A stretch of 64,000 nt of DNA, from NCBI RefSeq assembly GCF_000829375.1, contig NZ_AP014624.1, positions 4,526,001 to 4,590,000 on the forward strand, read 5' to 3'. A program made the position numbers and the translations under genes. Each line of letters opens with the position of its first letter. Position 1 is the stretch's first letter. This document shows, in pieces, positions 56,783 through 64,000 of the stretch. This DNA is from Chryseobacterium sp. StRB126. GTDB lineage: Bacteria; Bacteroidota; Bacteroidia; Flavobacteriales; Weeksellaceae. The notes beneath the pieces are model-generated. The model did no database searches and had not been told where the DNA came from. It was given only the letters and a program-made list of their open reading frames with translations.

Positions 56783-56790
56783 CAAAGATA
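56783..56790 (-). promoter_or_regulatory. -7 element directly before the membrane-protein start codon
   Basis: TATCTTTG on the minus strand ends four bases before the ATG, predicting a leaderless or nearly leaderless transcript. No TTG lies at the expected distance. Confidence 0.4.
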
Positions 56791-56816
56791 CTGATTTCAG
56801 ATTTTTTAAGAGAATG

Positions 56817-57464
56817 TTAATCTACATTCCATTCTTTATAGAACTGATCAAGGAAATTCAGCATATAATCATGTCTTTCCTGAGCCAGTTTTTTTCCGTG
56901 CCCTGTATTCATCAAATCCTTTAGAAGCAATAATTTTTCATAAAAATGATTGATGGTTGTCCCGTTAGATTTTTTGTATTGTTCTTTAGACATATTTAAA
57001 TCAGGCTGAACATTGGGATCATACATTGGATTATTTTTAAACCCTCCAAAGTTAAACGTTCTGGCAATTCCTATCGCACCAATAGCATCGATACGATCTG
57101 CATCCTGTACAATTTTCAGTTCAATAAACGGATTAGCGGGTGCCTGGCTTCTGTTTTTAAAAGATATATTTTCGATCACAAATAAAACCTTTTCAATGGT
57201 TGCATTTGGAACATTTTGACTTTCTAAAAATTCTCTGGATATTCTCGGAGCTATGGATTCATCTCCGTTATGGAATTTAGGATCTGCAATATCATGCAAT
57301 AACGCAGACAATTCTACCACATCCGGATCACAGTCTTTTTCTGTTTCAGCTATTTTTTTAGCCAGCTTCCACACTCTTTCGATATGGAACCAGTCATGTC
57401 CTGCTTCAGCTCCCTCTAATTTTTCCTTTACAAATTCTACGGTGTTGTTAATCGTACTTTTCAT
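56817..57464 (-). CDS. HD-domain phosphohydrolase
   Basis: This 215-residue HD protein of the YedJ/uncharacterised phosphohydrolase type shows the metal ligands in AGHDWFHIERVWKLA, ELSALLHDIADPKF and IVQDADRIDAIGAIGIART. Substrate unknown; related proteins act on nucleotides. It begins with a one-base overlap (TAATG) with the alpha/beta hydrolase gene upstream, so the two are coupled. Confidence 0.9.
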   Translation of the reverse strand: MKSTINNTVEFVKEKLEGAEAGHDWFHIERVWKLAKKIAETEKDCDPDVVELSALLHDIADPKFHNGDESIAPRISREFLESQNVPNATIEKVLFVIENISFKNRSQAPANPFIELKIVQDADRIDAIGAIGIARTFNFGGFKNNPMYDPNVQPDLNMSKEQYKKSNGTTINHFYEKLLLLKDLMNTGHGKKLAQERHDYMLNFLDQFYKEWNVD

Positions 57465-58306
57465 TAATCTATCAGTTCATTTAAAATAATATCCCAGAGC
57501 TTGTGATTGTAGTTTCTAAAAAAATTAACATGTCCTATTTCTTTTTTCTCAGACTCTGTAGTTTTTACCAGCCTGTAAGTTGGTTTAAGGTTAGGATAAG
57601 TATTGTTTAAAAGGCTCAGAACTCCTTTTTCCGTTAACCAGACATCATCTTCTGCACGAACTACAAATACTTTCTGCGTTAAATTTTTAGAATAATCATC
57701 AATCTTCTCCAACAGTCTGTTGGTTGATTTTTTGTTTAAAATTAAGGTTCTCCAGTCATATGCACAATTTTTCGGAAGACTTTCTCCAAGCCCAAACCAA
57801 TTTGCAGGAAAGTATCCCAGCAATGAAGTGGTTAATGGTTGTACAATCCCGAATCCGAGATACGCTTCAATTTTTGTCTTCAGCCTGAGATTTCCTACAA
57901 AAGCATTCTGAGTTCCTACAAATATTAATTCTTCAAACATTTCGGAATCTTTATTCATCCCTAAAATCAAAGCACCTACAGAATGTCCCAGACAGAATTT
58001 TCTATGCTCTGGAAACTTATTTTTAATGTATGTAGTTAATGTTTTATAATCCTTTGAACCCCAAATTCTCATAGATCCATGGAAGCCTTTCATATTTTCC
58101 GGTTTAGACAGACCTATTCCTCTGTAATCATAAGTAATCACAGTAAATCCCTGCTCAGCAAAATATTTGGCAAAAGAAAAATATACCTGCTGTTTTACTC
58201 CTGTGGCAGAGTTCATAAGCAATAATTTCCCATTATTTTTTTCAGGCTGAAAAAGATGAGCAGTCAGGGAAGCATGGTCTTCTGTGGTAAGTATTAATTT
58301 TTCCAT
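57464..58306 (-). CDS. Alpha/beta hydrolase
   Basis: This 280-residue serine hydrolase has FTVITYDYRGIGLSKPE after the oxyanion region, the nucleophile elbow FCLGHSVGALIL (G-x-S-x-G), the acid in VVRAEDDVWLT and the His in IGHVNFFRNYN. The start MEKLILTTEDHASLTAHLFQPE is common in soluble esterase-like members. There is no signal peptide. Substrate unknown. It forms a two-gene unit with the HD phosphohydrolase. Confidence 0.9.
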   Translation of the reverse strand: MEKLILTTEDHASLTAHLFQPEKNNGKLLLMNSATGVKQQVYFSFAKYFAEQGFTVITYDYRGIGLSKPENMKGFHGSMRIWGSKDYKTLTTYIKNKFPEHRKFCLGHSVGALILGMNKDSEMFEELIFVGTQNAFVGNLRLKTKIEAYLGFGIVQPLTTSLLGYFPANWFGLGESLPKNCAYDWRTLILNKKSTNRLLEKIDDYSKNLTQKVFVVRAEDDVWLTEKGVLSLLNNTYPNLKPTYRLVKTTESEKKEIGHVNFFRNYNHKLWDIILNELID

Positions 58307-58314
58307 AGGATAAA

Positions 58315-58340
58315 AAGAAAAAATCCACTATAAAAGTGGA
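58315..58340 (-). terminator. Intrinsic terminator after the PfkB kinase gene
   Basis: TCCACT at 58324-58329 pairs with AGTGGA at 58335-58340; on the minus strand a T-run follows. It would keep PfkB transcription out of the hydrolase pair. Confidence 0.75.
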
Positions 58341-58396
58341 CATTTTCAGTATATTATAATGCTTAGTTTGAAACTTTCGATATGCCGTAAATAGCT

Positions 58397-59287
58397 TTAA
58401 GAAAAGAAATCTGACATTCTCGGCAATCCGGTCTGTGAACCTTTACTTCCGGAAACTCTGGATGAAACCTCATTTCCAAACTTCACACAGTCTTCAACAG
58501 AGTTTCCATGACAAAGGGCAATTGCAAATCCAGAAGTAAATGCATCTCCCATTCCCATCTTATAAACGGTCTTCTCTTTATTCTTTCTATAATACTTCAT
58601 TTCTGTACCATCAAAATAAATGGTAGAATTGGTATCGTCCCTTACAAACACTTTATTAAAGTATTTTTTAAGAACCTCTTCTCTTTTTTCTTCTCCAAAA
58701 ATGATGAACAACTCATTACTTTTGGCAACAATAAAGTCTACCTCCTCAAGAATTGCATCATTTACTCTCATAGCAGGAGAAGCATATAAACCCACTTTTT
58801 TACCATATTTTTTTGCTTTTCTTACGGTATATTCTACAACATCCATAGAAACCTCAAGCTGTACGAGGATCAGGTCTGAAGTATGAAAATAGCGGTCCGC
58901 TTCATCAATATGAGAGACACTCAGATATTTATTAGCTGCAGGTACTACCACAATAGCGGCATTTCCCTCGGAAGTGGTTACATAAGCTGTTCCTGTTGAC
59001 TCTTTATCAGTTTCATGTACGAAGCCTACATTTACATTTTCGCCCACCAGATTTCTCATGATTTGCTGTCCCAGGGGATCCATTCCAACACAACCTATAA
59101 AATAAACACTGGCACCTAATCTTGCAGTTCCTACTGCCTGGTTGGCTCCTTTCCCGCCAAAATAACTCTCTGAGTTAACAGCCAGAACGGTTTCGTTAGG
59201 CGAAGGAAGTTTATCGGTTTCCAAAACAAGATCTATTGAGGAGCTGCCTACAACGATAATTTTTGGTTGTTCTGATGAGAAATTCAT
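58397..59287 (-). CDS. PfkB-family sugar kinase (ribokinase-like)
   Basis: This 296-residue kinase shows VVGSSSIDLVLETDKLPSPNET, SYFGGKGANQAVGTARLGA and the catalytic Asp in MGMGDAFTSGFAIAL. The GGKGANQAV block and the overall length match ribokinase, which phosphorylates ribose at O5, but the anion-hole region reads MGMGD in place of the common GAGD, so another sugar is possible. No ribose transporter is nearby. Confidence 0.88.
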   Translation of the reverse strand: MNFSSEQPKIIVVGSSSIDLVLETDKLPSPNETVLAVNSESYFGGKGANQAVGTARLGASVYFIGCVGMDPLGQQIMRNLVGENVNVGFVHETDKESTGTAYVTTSEGNAAIVVVPAANKYLSVSHIDEADRYFHTSDLILVQLEVSMDVVEYTVRKAKKYGKKVGLYASPAMRVNDAILEEVDFIVAKSNELFIIFGEEKREEVLKKYFNKVFVRDDTNSTIYFDGTEMKYYRKNKEKTVYKMGMGDAFTSGFAIALCHGNSVEDCVKFGNEVSSRVSGSKGSQTGLPRMSDFFS

Positions 59288-59352
59288 TGTGTTTGATATT
59301 AGTTTAAAAATTATAACAGACTAAATTCCGTGCCAAAAATAACTAATTTTAC

Positions 59353-59988
59353 CTAACTTATTTCAATAAATTCTGTAATAATCTTCACTGGTGATTGATT
59401 TTTATCATAAGCAATATAGCTGGCATAAAAACCATCCCCATATCCGGCCTCAAAAGCAAATATAGTCCCAGGATGAGCCTCTGAAGGTTTTAAAAATGCA
59501 TATTGATCTATCGCCCCGTTTTCATCGAAGAAATATTCATGGAAAAACTCTTCATAAATTCCCATAAAGTCTCCGCCTTTATTGCGATAAAGCTTTTGCT
59601 CCAATTCATTAAGACTGTTTTGAGTATCCACATCCATGAAACAGCCCATGCCGCTTTCTACCGGATATCCGAATACTTCTCCTTCTGCCAGCTCTTTAAT
59701 ATTCTGTCCCGAAGTAGTCGCCAGTTTCCAGTCTTTAATTACTGCAGTATTGAAAATAATTTCTGCATAGGCTACACAATTGCTGTCTCTTTCCTTATGC
59801 AATATCACAGAAAATTCTCCTTTTGGGAATTCTGTAGAAAAAGAAAGCATATCATTGGTGATTAAGGGATCACAAGCTACCAGTTTTCCACTGGAAAGGT
59901 AAATCTTCCCTACTTCAAAACTTTCTAACAATGGACTTTCTACAAAGTCCTTCGAAAATAGTTTTTTTATGTTTTCTATATGTGTCAT
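59353..59988 (-). CDS. DUF4241 domain protein
   Basis: This 211-residue protein belongs to the DUF4241 family: FEVGKIYLSSGKLVACDPLI, FSVILHKERDSNCVAYAEI, GYPVESGMGCFMDVDTQ and GDGFYASYIAYDKNQSPV. Family members are found alone or among polymorphic-toxin and immunity loci, and their function is unknown. Its ATG lies just left of a GIY-YIG cassette whose frame ends in the same ATGA. Confidence 0.88.
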   Translation of the reverse strand: MTHIENIKKLFSKDFVESPLLESFEVGKIYLSSGKLVACDPLITNDMLSFSTEFPKGEFSVILHKERDSNCVAYAEIIFNTAVIKDWKLATTSGQNIKELAEGEVFGYPVESGMGCFMDVDTQNSLNELEQKLYRNKGGDFMGIYEEFFHEYFFDENGAIDQYAFLKPSEAHPGTIFAFEAGYGDGFYASYIAYDKNQSPVKIITEFIEIS

Positions 59989-60386
59989 TTTATTGTATTA
60001 CTTATTCTTAGTGTCAGGCTGAGCACAGATGAAAAAATCTGCGAACGAATGTTCACGAAGCCTTTTTGATCTTTGTTATCAAAATTATCAGAATGACTTT
60101 TGTTTTGACAAACAGACAATTCTTTTAATTTATCCCAATTATCATTAATTATAGCTTCCTTTTTCTTTCTACTCCAACCTTTTACTTGTTTTTCAAACGC
60201 TATCGCTTGAATAATGTCATTAAATACATAAAAGAAGACTAGTTCAACCGGTCTTCTTTTATAAGTATAACTTTAAGGAAATTTACCTGACTGATGTTGA
60301 GAAAATCTAGTCTCAATATCACTTGTAACTCCTGTATAATAGGAGTTGTCAGAACATCTTAAAATATATACGAAATACTGTTTCAT
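59985..60386 (-). pseudogene. GIY-YIG endonuclease-like gene interrupted by one in-frame stop
   Basis: Reading from ATG at 60386, the frame gives MKQYFVYILRCSDNSYYTGV, then TSDIETRFSQHQSGKFP, then TAA, then SYTYKRRPVELVFFYVFN and AFEKQVKGWSRKKKEAII in the same frame. This is a UPF0213/YhbQ-type GIY-YIG domain: the YIL/YTG pair, the Arg in the first helix and the Glu in AFEKQ are all kept. Only the stop after residue 37 breaks it; a single base change (for example GAA to TAA) would explain it. After the domain the frame runs through the left inverted repeat to a stop overlapping the DUF4241 start. A sequencing error cannot be excluded. Confidence 0.85.
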
Positions 60387-60424
60387 CTCATTTTAAAAAG
60401 GCTTCGACTCCGCTCAGCCTGACA
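60012..60424. mobile_element. GIY-YIG cassette bounded by nested inverted repeats
   Basis: The 413-bp unit is bounded by TGTCAGGCTGAGC at 60012-60024 and its exact inverse at 60412-60424. A second inverted pair lies inside: CGAAGCCTTTTT at 60056-60067 and AAAAAGGCTTCG at 60395-60406. On the right the two blocks are five bases apart; on the left they are 31 apart, the extra sequence resembling part of the CACAGATT/TCGCAGATTTT repeat family. The GIY-YIG frame fills the interior. A mobile or once-mobile nature is inferred. Confidence 0.6.
60395..60424 (-). terminator. Cassette right repeat acting as probable valS terminator
   Basis: On the minus strand AGGCTGA and TCGAAGCCT fold (with a two-base bulge) and are followed by TTTTT. 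It lies 32 bp past the valS stop, where no other terminator is visible. Confidence 0.5.
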
Positions 60425-60455
60425 TTCCAACAACTTCTTTTATTATTGGGTTTAT

Positions 60456-63071
60456 TTACAAACTTTTCAGCTTCTCTTCCAAGATCGCAATCTTATCTAG
60501 AGCATCTTTTTGTTTCTTACGCTCTACCTCTACAATTTCAGGTTTAGCATTGGCAACAAATTTTTCGTTGGAAAGCTTTTTATCTACTGAAATCAAGAAT
60601 CCTTTAAGATACTTTAATTCTTCTTCAGTTTTAGCTTTTTCTTCTCCTAAATCTAAGTTTTCACTTAAAGGAATTGAAACTTCTGTAGCTCCAACAAGGA
60701 ATGTAAAGCTTGGCTTATCTGTTTTCTGTCCGAAATGAATTTCAGAAACGTTGGCCAACTTTCTTACTACTGCTTCATTGGCAAACTCAGTAGCATTGGT
60801 ATATATTTCAGCGGCTTCTCTTGGTGAAATCCCTTTTGTCTGACGGTAATTTCTAACTCCAGAGATCAATTCTGCTGCGGTTTCAAAGTTTTTAATGATG
60901 GTCTCATCAAATGCACCAGCCTCTTTCTGCTGAGCAACCACTAAAGCTTCTTCAATATTTCTTTCAGAAATCGTCTGCCATAGCTCTTCTGTTAAGAAAG
61001 GCATGAACGGGTGAAGTAACTTCATCAGTTCTTCAAAGAAATATATTGTTTTGTTATACACTTCTTTAGAAATACCTTCTCCATAGTTAGGCTTGATCGC
61101 TTCAAGATACCAACCACAAAAATCATCCCAAATTAATTTATAGATCAAATGCAGGGCATCAGAAATTCTGAATTTCTCGAACTGATCGTTGATCTCAAGA
61201 ATGGTTTTATTCAATCTATTTTCAAACCATTCGATAGCCTGATGATCTGTAGCAATAGCCGGCTTATCTTCATGATTCCACATATTGATTAAACGGAAGG
61301 CATTCCAGATCTTCGTCATGAAGTTTCTTCCCTGAAGCATTAAATCTTCATCAAAAAGAAGGTCATTTCCTGCTGCAGAACTCAATAGAATTCCTACACG
61401 AACACCATCAGCTCCGTATTTATCCATTAGCTCAAGCGGATCCGGAGAGTTCCCTAAAGATTTTGACATCTTTCTTCTCTGCTTGTCTCTTACGATTCCT
61501 GTAAAATAAACATTTTTGAATGGAACTTCTTTTCTGTATTCCAATCCTGCCATGATCATTCTGGCTACCCAGAAGAAAATAATATCCGGACCTGTAACCA
61601 AGTCAGAAGTTGGATAATAATAGTTGATATCTTTATTTTCAGGATCAAGCAATCCATCAAATACAGACATTGGCCACAACCAAGAAGAGAACCAGGTATC
61701 TAGTGCATCATCATCCTGTCTAAGACCTTCTATTGTTAATTCCTGATTTCCTGTTTTTTGTTTTGCTAATGTTAAAGCTTCATCTTTAGTTTCAGCGACT
61801 ACAAAATCTTCATCTCCTGCACCATAATAATATGCTGGAATCTGCTGTCCCCACCAAAGCTGGCGGGAAATATTCCAGTCACGGATGTTTTCCATCCAGT
61901 ATTTGTAAGTATTTTTAAACTTATCCGGATAGAATTTAACCTCGTCATCCATTACGACATCCAATGCCGGCTTAGCAATTTCAGACATTTTAAGGAACCA
62001 CTGTACTGAAACTTTAGGTTCAATAACAGCTCCTGTTCTCTCAGATGTTCCTACTTTATTTACGTAATCTTCCGCTTTTAGTAAAAGATCTTTTTCCTCT
62101 AATTCTTTTGCGATTTGCTTTCTTACCTCAAATCTGTTTTGACCCGCATAATGTAAACCATGCTCGTTAAGATTACCATCATCATCTAATGCATCAATCA
62201 TTTTCAATTGATGTTTTTGACCGATCTCGTAGTCATTGGTGTCGTGTGCAGGAGTGATTTTTAAAGCACCTGTTCCAAACTCAATGTCAACATATTCATC
62301 TTCGATAATAGGAATTACTCTATTAACGATTGGTACGATTACATTTTTACCTTTTAAATGAGCATATCTTTCATCATTAGGATTGATACATACCGCAGTA
62401 TCTCCAAAAATAGTTTCAGGACGTGTAGTAGCAACTGAAAGGAATTCTTCTGAACCTTCAATCTTATATTTAAGGAAATATAATTTTCCGTTCTGCTCTT
62501 TAAAGATTACCTCTTCATCTGAAATGTTGGTCTTCGCTTCCGGATCCCAGTTTACCATTCTGTATCCTCTGTAGATCAACCCTTTGTTATAAAGATCTAC
62601 AAAGCTTTTGATAACCTGTTGTGAAAGCTTATCTTCTAATGTAAATCGGGTTCTGTCCCAATCACATGAACATCCTAATTTTTTAAGCTGCTCAAGGATT
62701 GTTCCTCCATATTTATTGGTCCATTCCCAAGCGTGCTCAAGGAATTGTTCACGGGTAATATCAGACTTATTGATTCCTTCAGACTTCAGTTTAGCAACAA
62801 CCTTAGCTTCGGTAGCAATGGAAGCGTGATCTGTTCCCGGAATCCAACAAGCGTTAAACCCGCGCATCCTTGCACGACGGACCAGAACATCTTGAATGGT
62901 ATTGTTCAACATATGTCCCATGTGTAATATCCCCGTCACATTTGGCGGCGGAATGACCACGGTATATGGTGGTTTCTCATTAGGTTCTGAGTGGAAATAT
63001 TTGTTTTCCAACCAGTAATTGTACCATTTCTGTTCTGTTTCCTGTGGATTGTACTTTTCTGAAATCTGCAT
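60456..63071 (-). CDS. valS: Valyl-tRNA synthetase
   Basis: ValS charges tRNA-Val. The 871-residue class I synthetase has HMGH at residues 50-53 (PPPNVTGILHMGHM), an editing domain with TTRPETIFGDTAV and PAHDTNDYEIG, the KMSKS loop in RRKMSKSLGNSPDP, an anticodon-binding helical domain and a C-terminal coiled coil (EEELKYLKGFLISVDKKLSNEKF). I use ATG at 63071 rather than a TTG eight codons upstream. CAAAAATA at 63100-63107 (TATTTTTG on the coding strand) is a likely -7 element. Length and motifs are normal. Confidence 0.97.
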   Translation of the reverse strand: MQISEKYNPQETEQKWYNYWLENKYFHSEPNEKPPYTVVIPPPNVTGILHMGHMLNNTIQDVLVRRARMRGFNACWIPGTDHASIATEAKVVAKLKSEGINKSDITREQFLEHAWEWTNKYGGTILEQLKKLGCSCDWDRTRFTLEDKLSQQVIKSFVDLYNKGLIYRGYRMVNWDPEAKTNISDEEVIFKEQNGKLYFLKYKIEGSEEFLSVATTRPETIFGDTAVCINPNDERYAHLKGKNVIVPIVNRVIPIIEDEYVDIEFGTGALKITPAHDTNDYEIGQKHQLKMIDALDDDGNLNEHGLHYAGQNRFEVRKQIAKELEEKDLLLKAEDYVNKVGTSERTGAVIEPKVSVQWFLKMSEIAKPALDVVMDDEVKFYPDKFKNTYKYWMENIRDWNISRQLWWGQQIPAYYYGAGDEDFVVAETKDEALTLAKQKTGNQELTIEGLRQDDDALDTWFSSWLWPMSVFDGLLDPENKDINYYYPTSDLVTGPDIIFFWVARMIMAGLEYRKEVPFKNVYFTGIVRDKQRRKMSKSLGNSPDPLELMDKYGADGVRVGILLSSAAGNDLLFDEDLMLQGRNFMTKIWNAFRLINMWNHEDKPAIATDHQAIEWFENRLNKTILEINDQFEKFRISDALHLIYKLIWDDFCGWYLEAIKPNYGEGISKEVYNKTIYFFEELMKLLHPFMPFLTEELWQTISERNIEEALVVAQQKEAGAFDETIIKNFETAAELISGVRNYRQTKGISPREAAEIYTNATEFANEAVVRKLANVSEIHFGQKTDKPSFTFLVGATEVSIPLSENLDLGEEKAKTEEELKYLKGFLISVDKKLSNEKFVANAKPEIVEVERKKQKDALDKIAILEEKLKSL

Positions 63072-63149
63072 AAATTCTATTTCTTTGGCTTGCAATTTGC
63101 AAAAATAGTCTAAAGAAAAAAATTTTTAAGCATGAATTAAAATAATTTT

Positions 63150-63157
63150 TAACTTTG
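63150..63157 (+). promoter_or_regulatory. -7 element of the DUF1573 gene
   Basis: TAACTTTG fits TAnnTTTG and lies 42 bases before the ATG. No TTG is found at the expected upstream distance. Confidence 0.4.
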
Positions 63158-63199
63158 TTTCACAAAATTTATCTAACAAACATATTAACATTCAAGAAT

Positions 63200-63664
63200 A
63201 TGAAGAAATTAATCGCAGGAATTGCATTATTCGGAACATTTGCTCTTGCATCTGCACAAACAATTACATTTGATAAAACTACTTTCGACTATGGTAACAT
63301 TAAGCCTAGTTCTGATGGTACAAGATTCTTTACAGTAACAAACACAGGTGATAAGCCTTTGATCATTTCAAATGTAAAACCATCTTGTGGATGTACAACA
63401 CCAGAATTTAGCCAGGATCCGATCATGCCAGGAAAATCTGCTAAGATCAAAGTTGGATACAACACAGCTCTTACAGGAGGGTTCAACAAAATGATTGAAG
63501 TTTTCTCTAACGACCCTGCAAACAGCAGAAGCGTAATTTACATCAAAGGAAATGTAGATGCTAACGCTCCTGAGCCAAAAGTATTAACTCCTGCTGAACA
63601 GAAAGAAGCTGCTAAAGCGGAGAAAAAAGCTGCAAAAGTTGCTAAAAAAGCTACTGCGAAGTAA
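63200..63664 (+). CDS. Exported DUF1573 protein
   Basis: This 154-residue protein has a signal peptide (MKKLIAGIALFGTFALASAQ), an immunoglobulin-like DUF1573 domain (FDYGNIKPSSDGTRFFTVTNTGDKPLI, the conserved SCGCTTPEF, and ALTGGFNKMIEVFSNDP) and a Lys/Ala-rich tail from about 130. DUF1573 proteins are common exported proteins of Bacteroidota with unknown function. ATG at 63200 gives a proper signal peptide; a TTG 15 codons upstream lies within the -7 element and is rejected. Confidence 0.9.
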   Translation: MKKLIAGIALFGTFALASAQTITFDKTTFDYGNIKPSSDGTRFFTVTNTGDKPLIISNVKPSCGCTTPEFSQDPIMPGKSAKIKVGYNTALTGGFNKMIEVFSNDPANSRSVIYIKGNVDANAPEPKVLTPAEQKEAAKAEKKAAKVAKKATAK

Positions 63665-63683
63665 TTCTCTACTTAAAAATAAA

Positions 63684-63713
63684 GAAACCGTCTCTATGGA
63701 GGCGGTTTTTTTT
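63684..63713 (+). terminator. Intrinsic terminator after the DUF1573 gene
   Basis: AACCGTCTC pairs with GAGGCGGTT around a TATG loop, followed by a T-run. Confidence 0.88.
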
Positions 63714-63719
63714 ATATTT

Positions 63720-64000
63720 TGTCTCGTCCTGAAAAAAGTTGACTATAAAATCATAAAAACAGTCACTCTTATGGATTCAAAAAAAATAGCATTCCCTGTA
63801 CAGGAATACAGCGAGGCTTTCAAAAGACAGGTTGTCTCCGAATATGAACGGGGATTATTTACGAAATCACAATTACAGACACGATACAATATTCGTGGTA
63901 ATTCATGTATTTCCAGCTGGTTAATAAAATATGGTAACTTTACTTACGAAACAAAACTAAGTAAAGGTAGACCCATGAAAGATCCACAGCAACAAAAGAT
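63720..64000 (+). mobile_element. Left end of an IS3-like element (continues beyond window)
   Basis: TGTCTCGTCCTGAAAAAAG begins directly after the terminator T-run and has the TG start and layout of an IS3-family left end; 51 bp on, an OrfA-like frame starts. The right end is outside the window, so neither inverted repeats nor target duplication can be checked. Confidence 0.6.
63771..64000 (+). CDS. IS3-type transposase OrfA-like protein (partial)
   Basis: The frame starts MDSKKIAFPVQEYSEAFKRQ and continues VVSEYERGLFTKSQLQTRYN and SCISSWLIKYGNFTYETKLS to the window edge. It is a helix-turn-helix protein of the IS3 OrfA kind: EAFKRQVVSEYERG is the first helix and the Trp in ISSWLIKYG lies at the end of the recognition helix. 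The catalytic OrfB should follow to the right. Confidence 0.78.
   Translation, partial: MDSKKIAFPVQEYSEAFKRQVVSEYERGLFTKSQLQTRYNIRGNSCISSWLIKYGNFTYETKLSKGRPMKDPQQQK

Noticed and set aside
58397..59988. PfkB kinase and DUF4241 as a toxin-immunity or sugar-use system
   Set aside because: No toxin, transporter or regulator gene accompanies them, and the kinase is an ordinary complete PfkB protein.

Overview
The window reads as chromosomal DNA of a Bacteroidota bacterium close to Chryseobacterium (Flavobacteriia, Weeksellaceae-like). The grounds are the low GC content, Bacteroidota promoter elements of the TTG / TAnnTTTG type, a fused LpxC-FabZ, the type IX secretion regulator PorX, a short NrdA without an N-terminal ATP-cone, an Oar-like TonB-dependent receptor, and many dispersed intergenic repeats. 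The genus is an inference. No tRNA, rRNA or CRISPR array was seen.

Layout. 1-6020 (minus strand): lipid A first steps and fatty acid dehydratase (lpxD, lpxC/fabZ, lpxA), efp, a second LpxD-like gene cut by the window edge, and an HD hydrolase. 6308-10792 (plus): S41 peptidase, porX, a YCII protein and exonuclease III. 10862-15415 (minus): RlpA-like protein, a 1-kb AT-rich gap, two small secreted low-complexity proteins and rimO. 15479-17041: a complete IS1182-family element. 17058-37822 (minus): a polysaccharide locus of 19 close-packed genes. In transcription order these are a PglF-type dehydratase, Wza, Wzc, UDP-sugar dehydrogenase, Wzx flippase, EpsG-like protein, beta-helix protein, acyltransferase, three glycosyltransferases with a second EpsG-like protein among them, PglC-like transferase, GNAT, PLP-fold protein, FemAB-like protein, PglE-like aminotransferase, second sugar transferase and rfbC. 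38106-42637 (minus): recX, glyA, a thioredoxin-reductase-like flavoprotein and a GT39-type transferase. 42784-47461 (minus): a MacAB-like efflux system with separate ATPase, two permeases and an adaptor. 47885-50970 (plus): class I ribonucleotide reductase with a small gene between the subunits. 51442-63071: Oar-like receptor, DUF72, small hypotheticals, HD and alpha/beta hydrolases, PfkB kinase, DUF4241, a broken GIY-YIG cassette and valS. The right end holds a DUF1573 protein and the left end of an IS3-like element.

The polysaccharide locus can be read as one Wzx/Wzy pathway: PglF-, PglE- and GNAT-type enzymes would make a bacillosamine-like UDP-sugar, a PglC-like enzyme would load it on the lipid carrier, glycosyltransferases extend it, Wzx flips it, an EpsG/Wzy protein polymerises it, and Wzc/Wza control length and export. 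rfbC sits at its 3' end beside the IS, with no rmlABD partner in view.

The best candidate for something little described is the 413-bp GIY-YIG cassette at 60012-60424. It has nested inverted repeats at both ends, a reading frame broken by a single stop codon, and a right-hand repeat that looks like the terminator of valS. Also notable are the dispersed repeat families, a decamer repeated in every spacer of the efflux operon, near-leaderless promoters, and a ribonucleotide reductase with no visible ATP-cone on either subunit.
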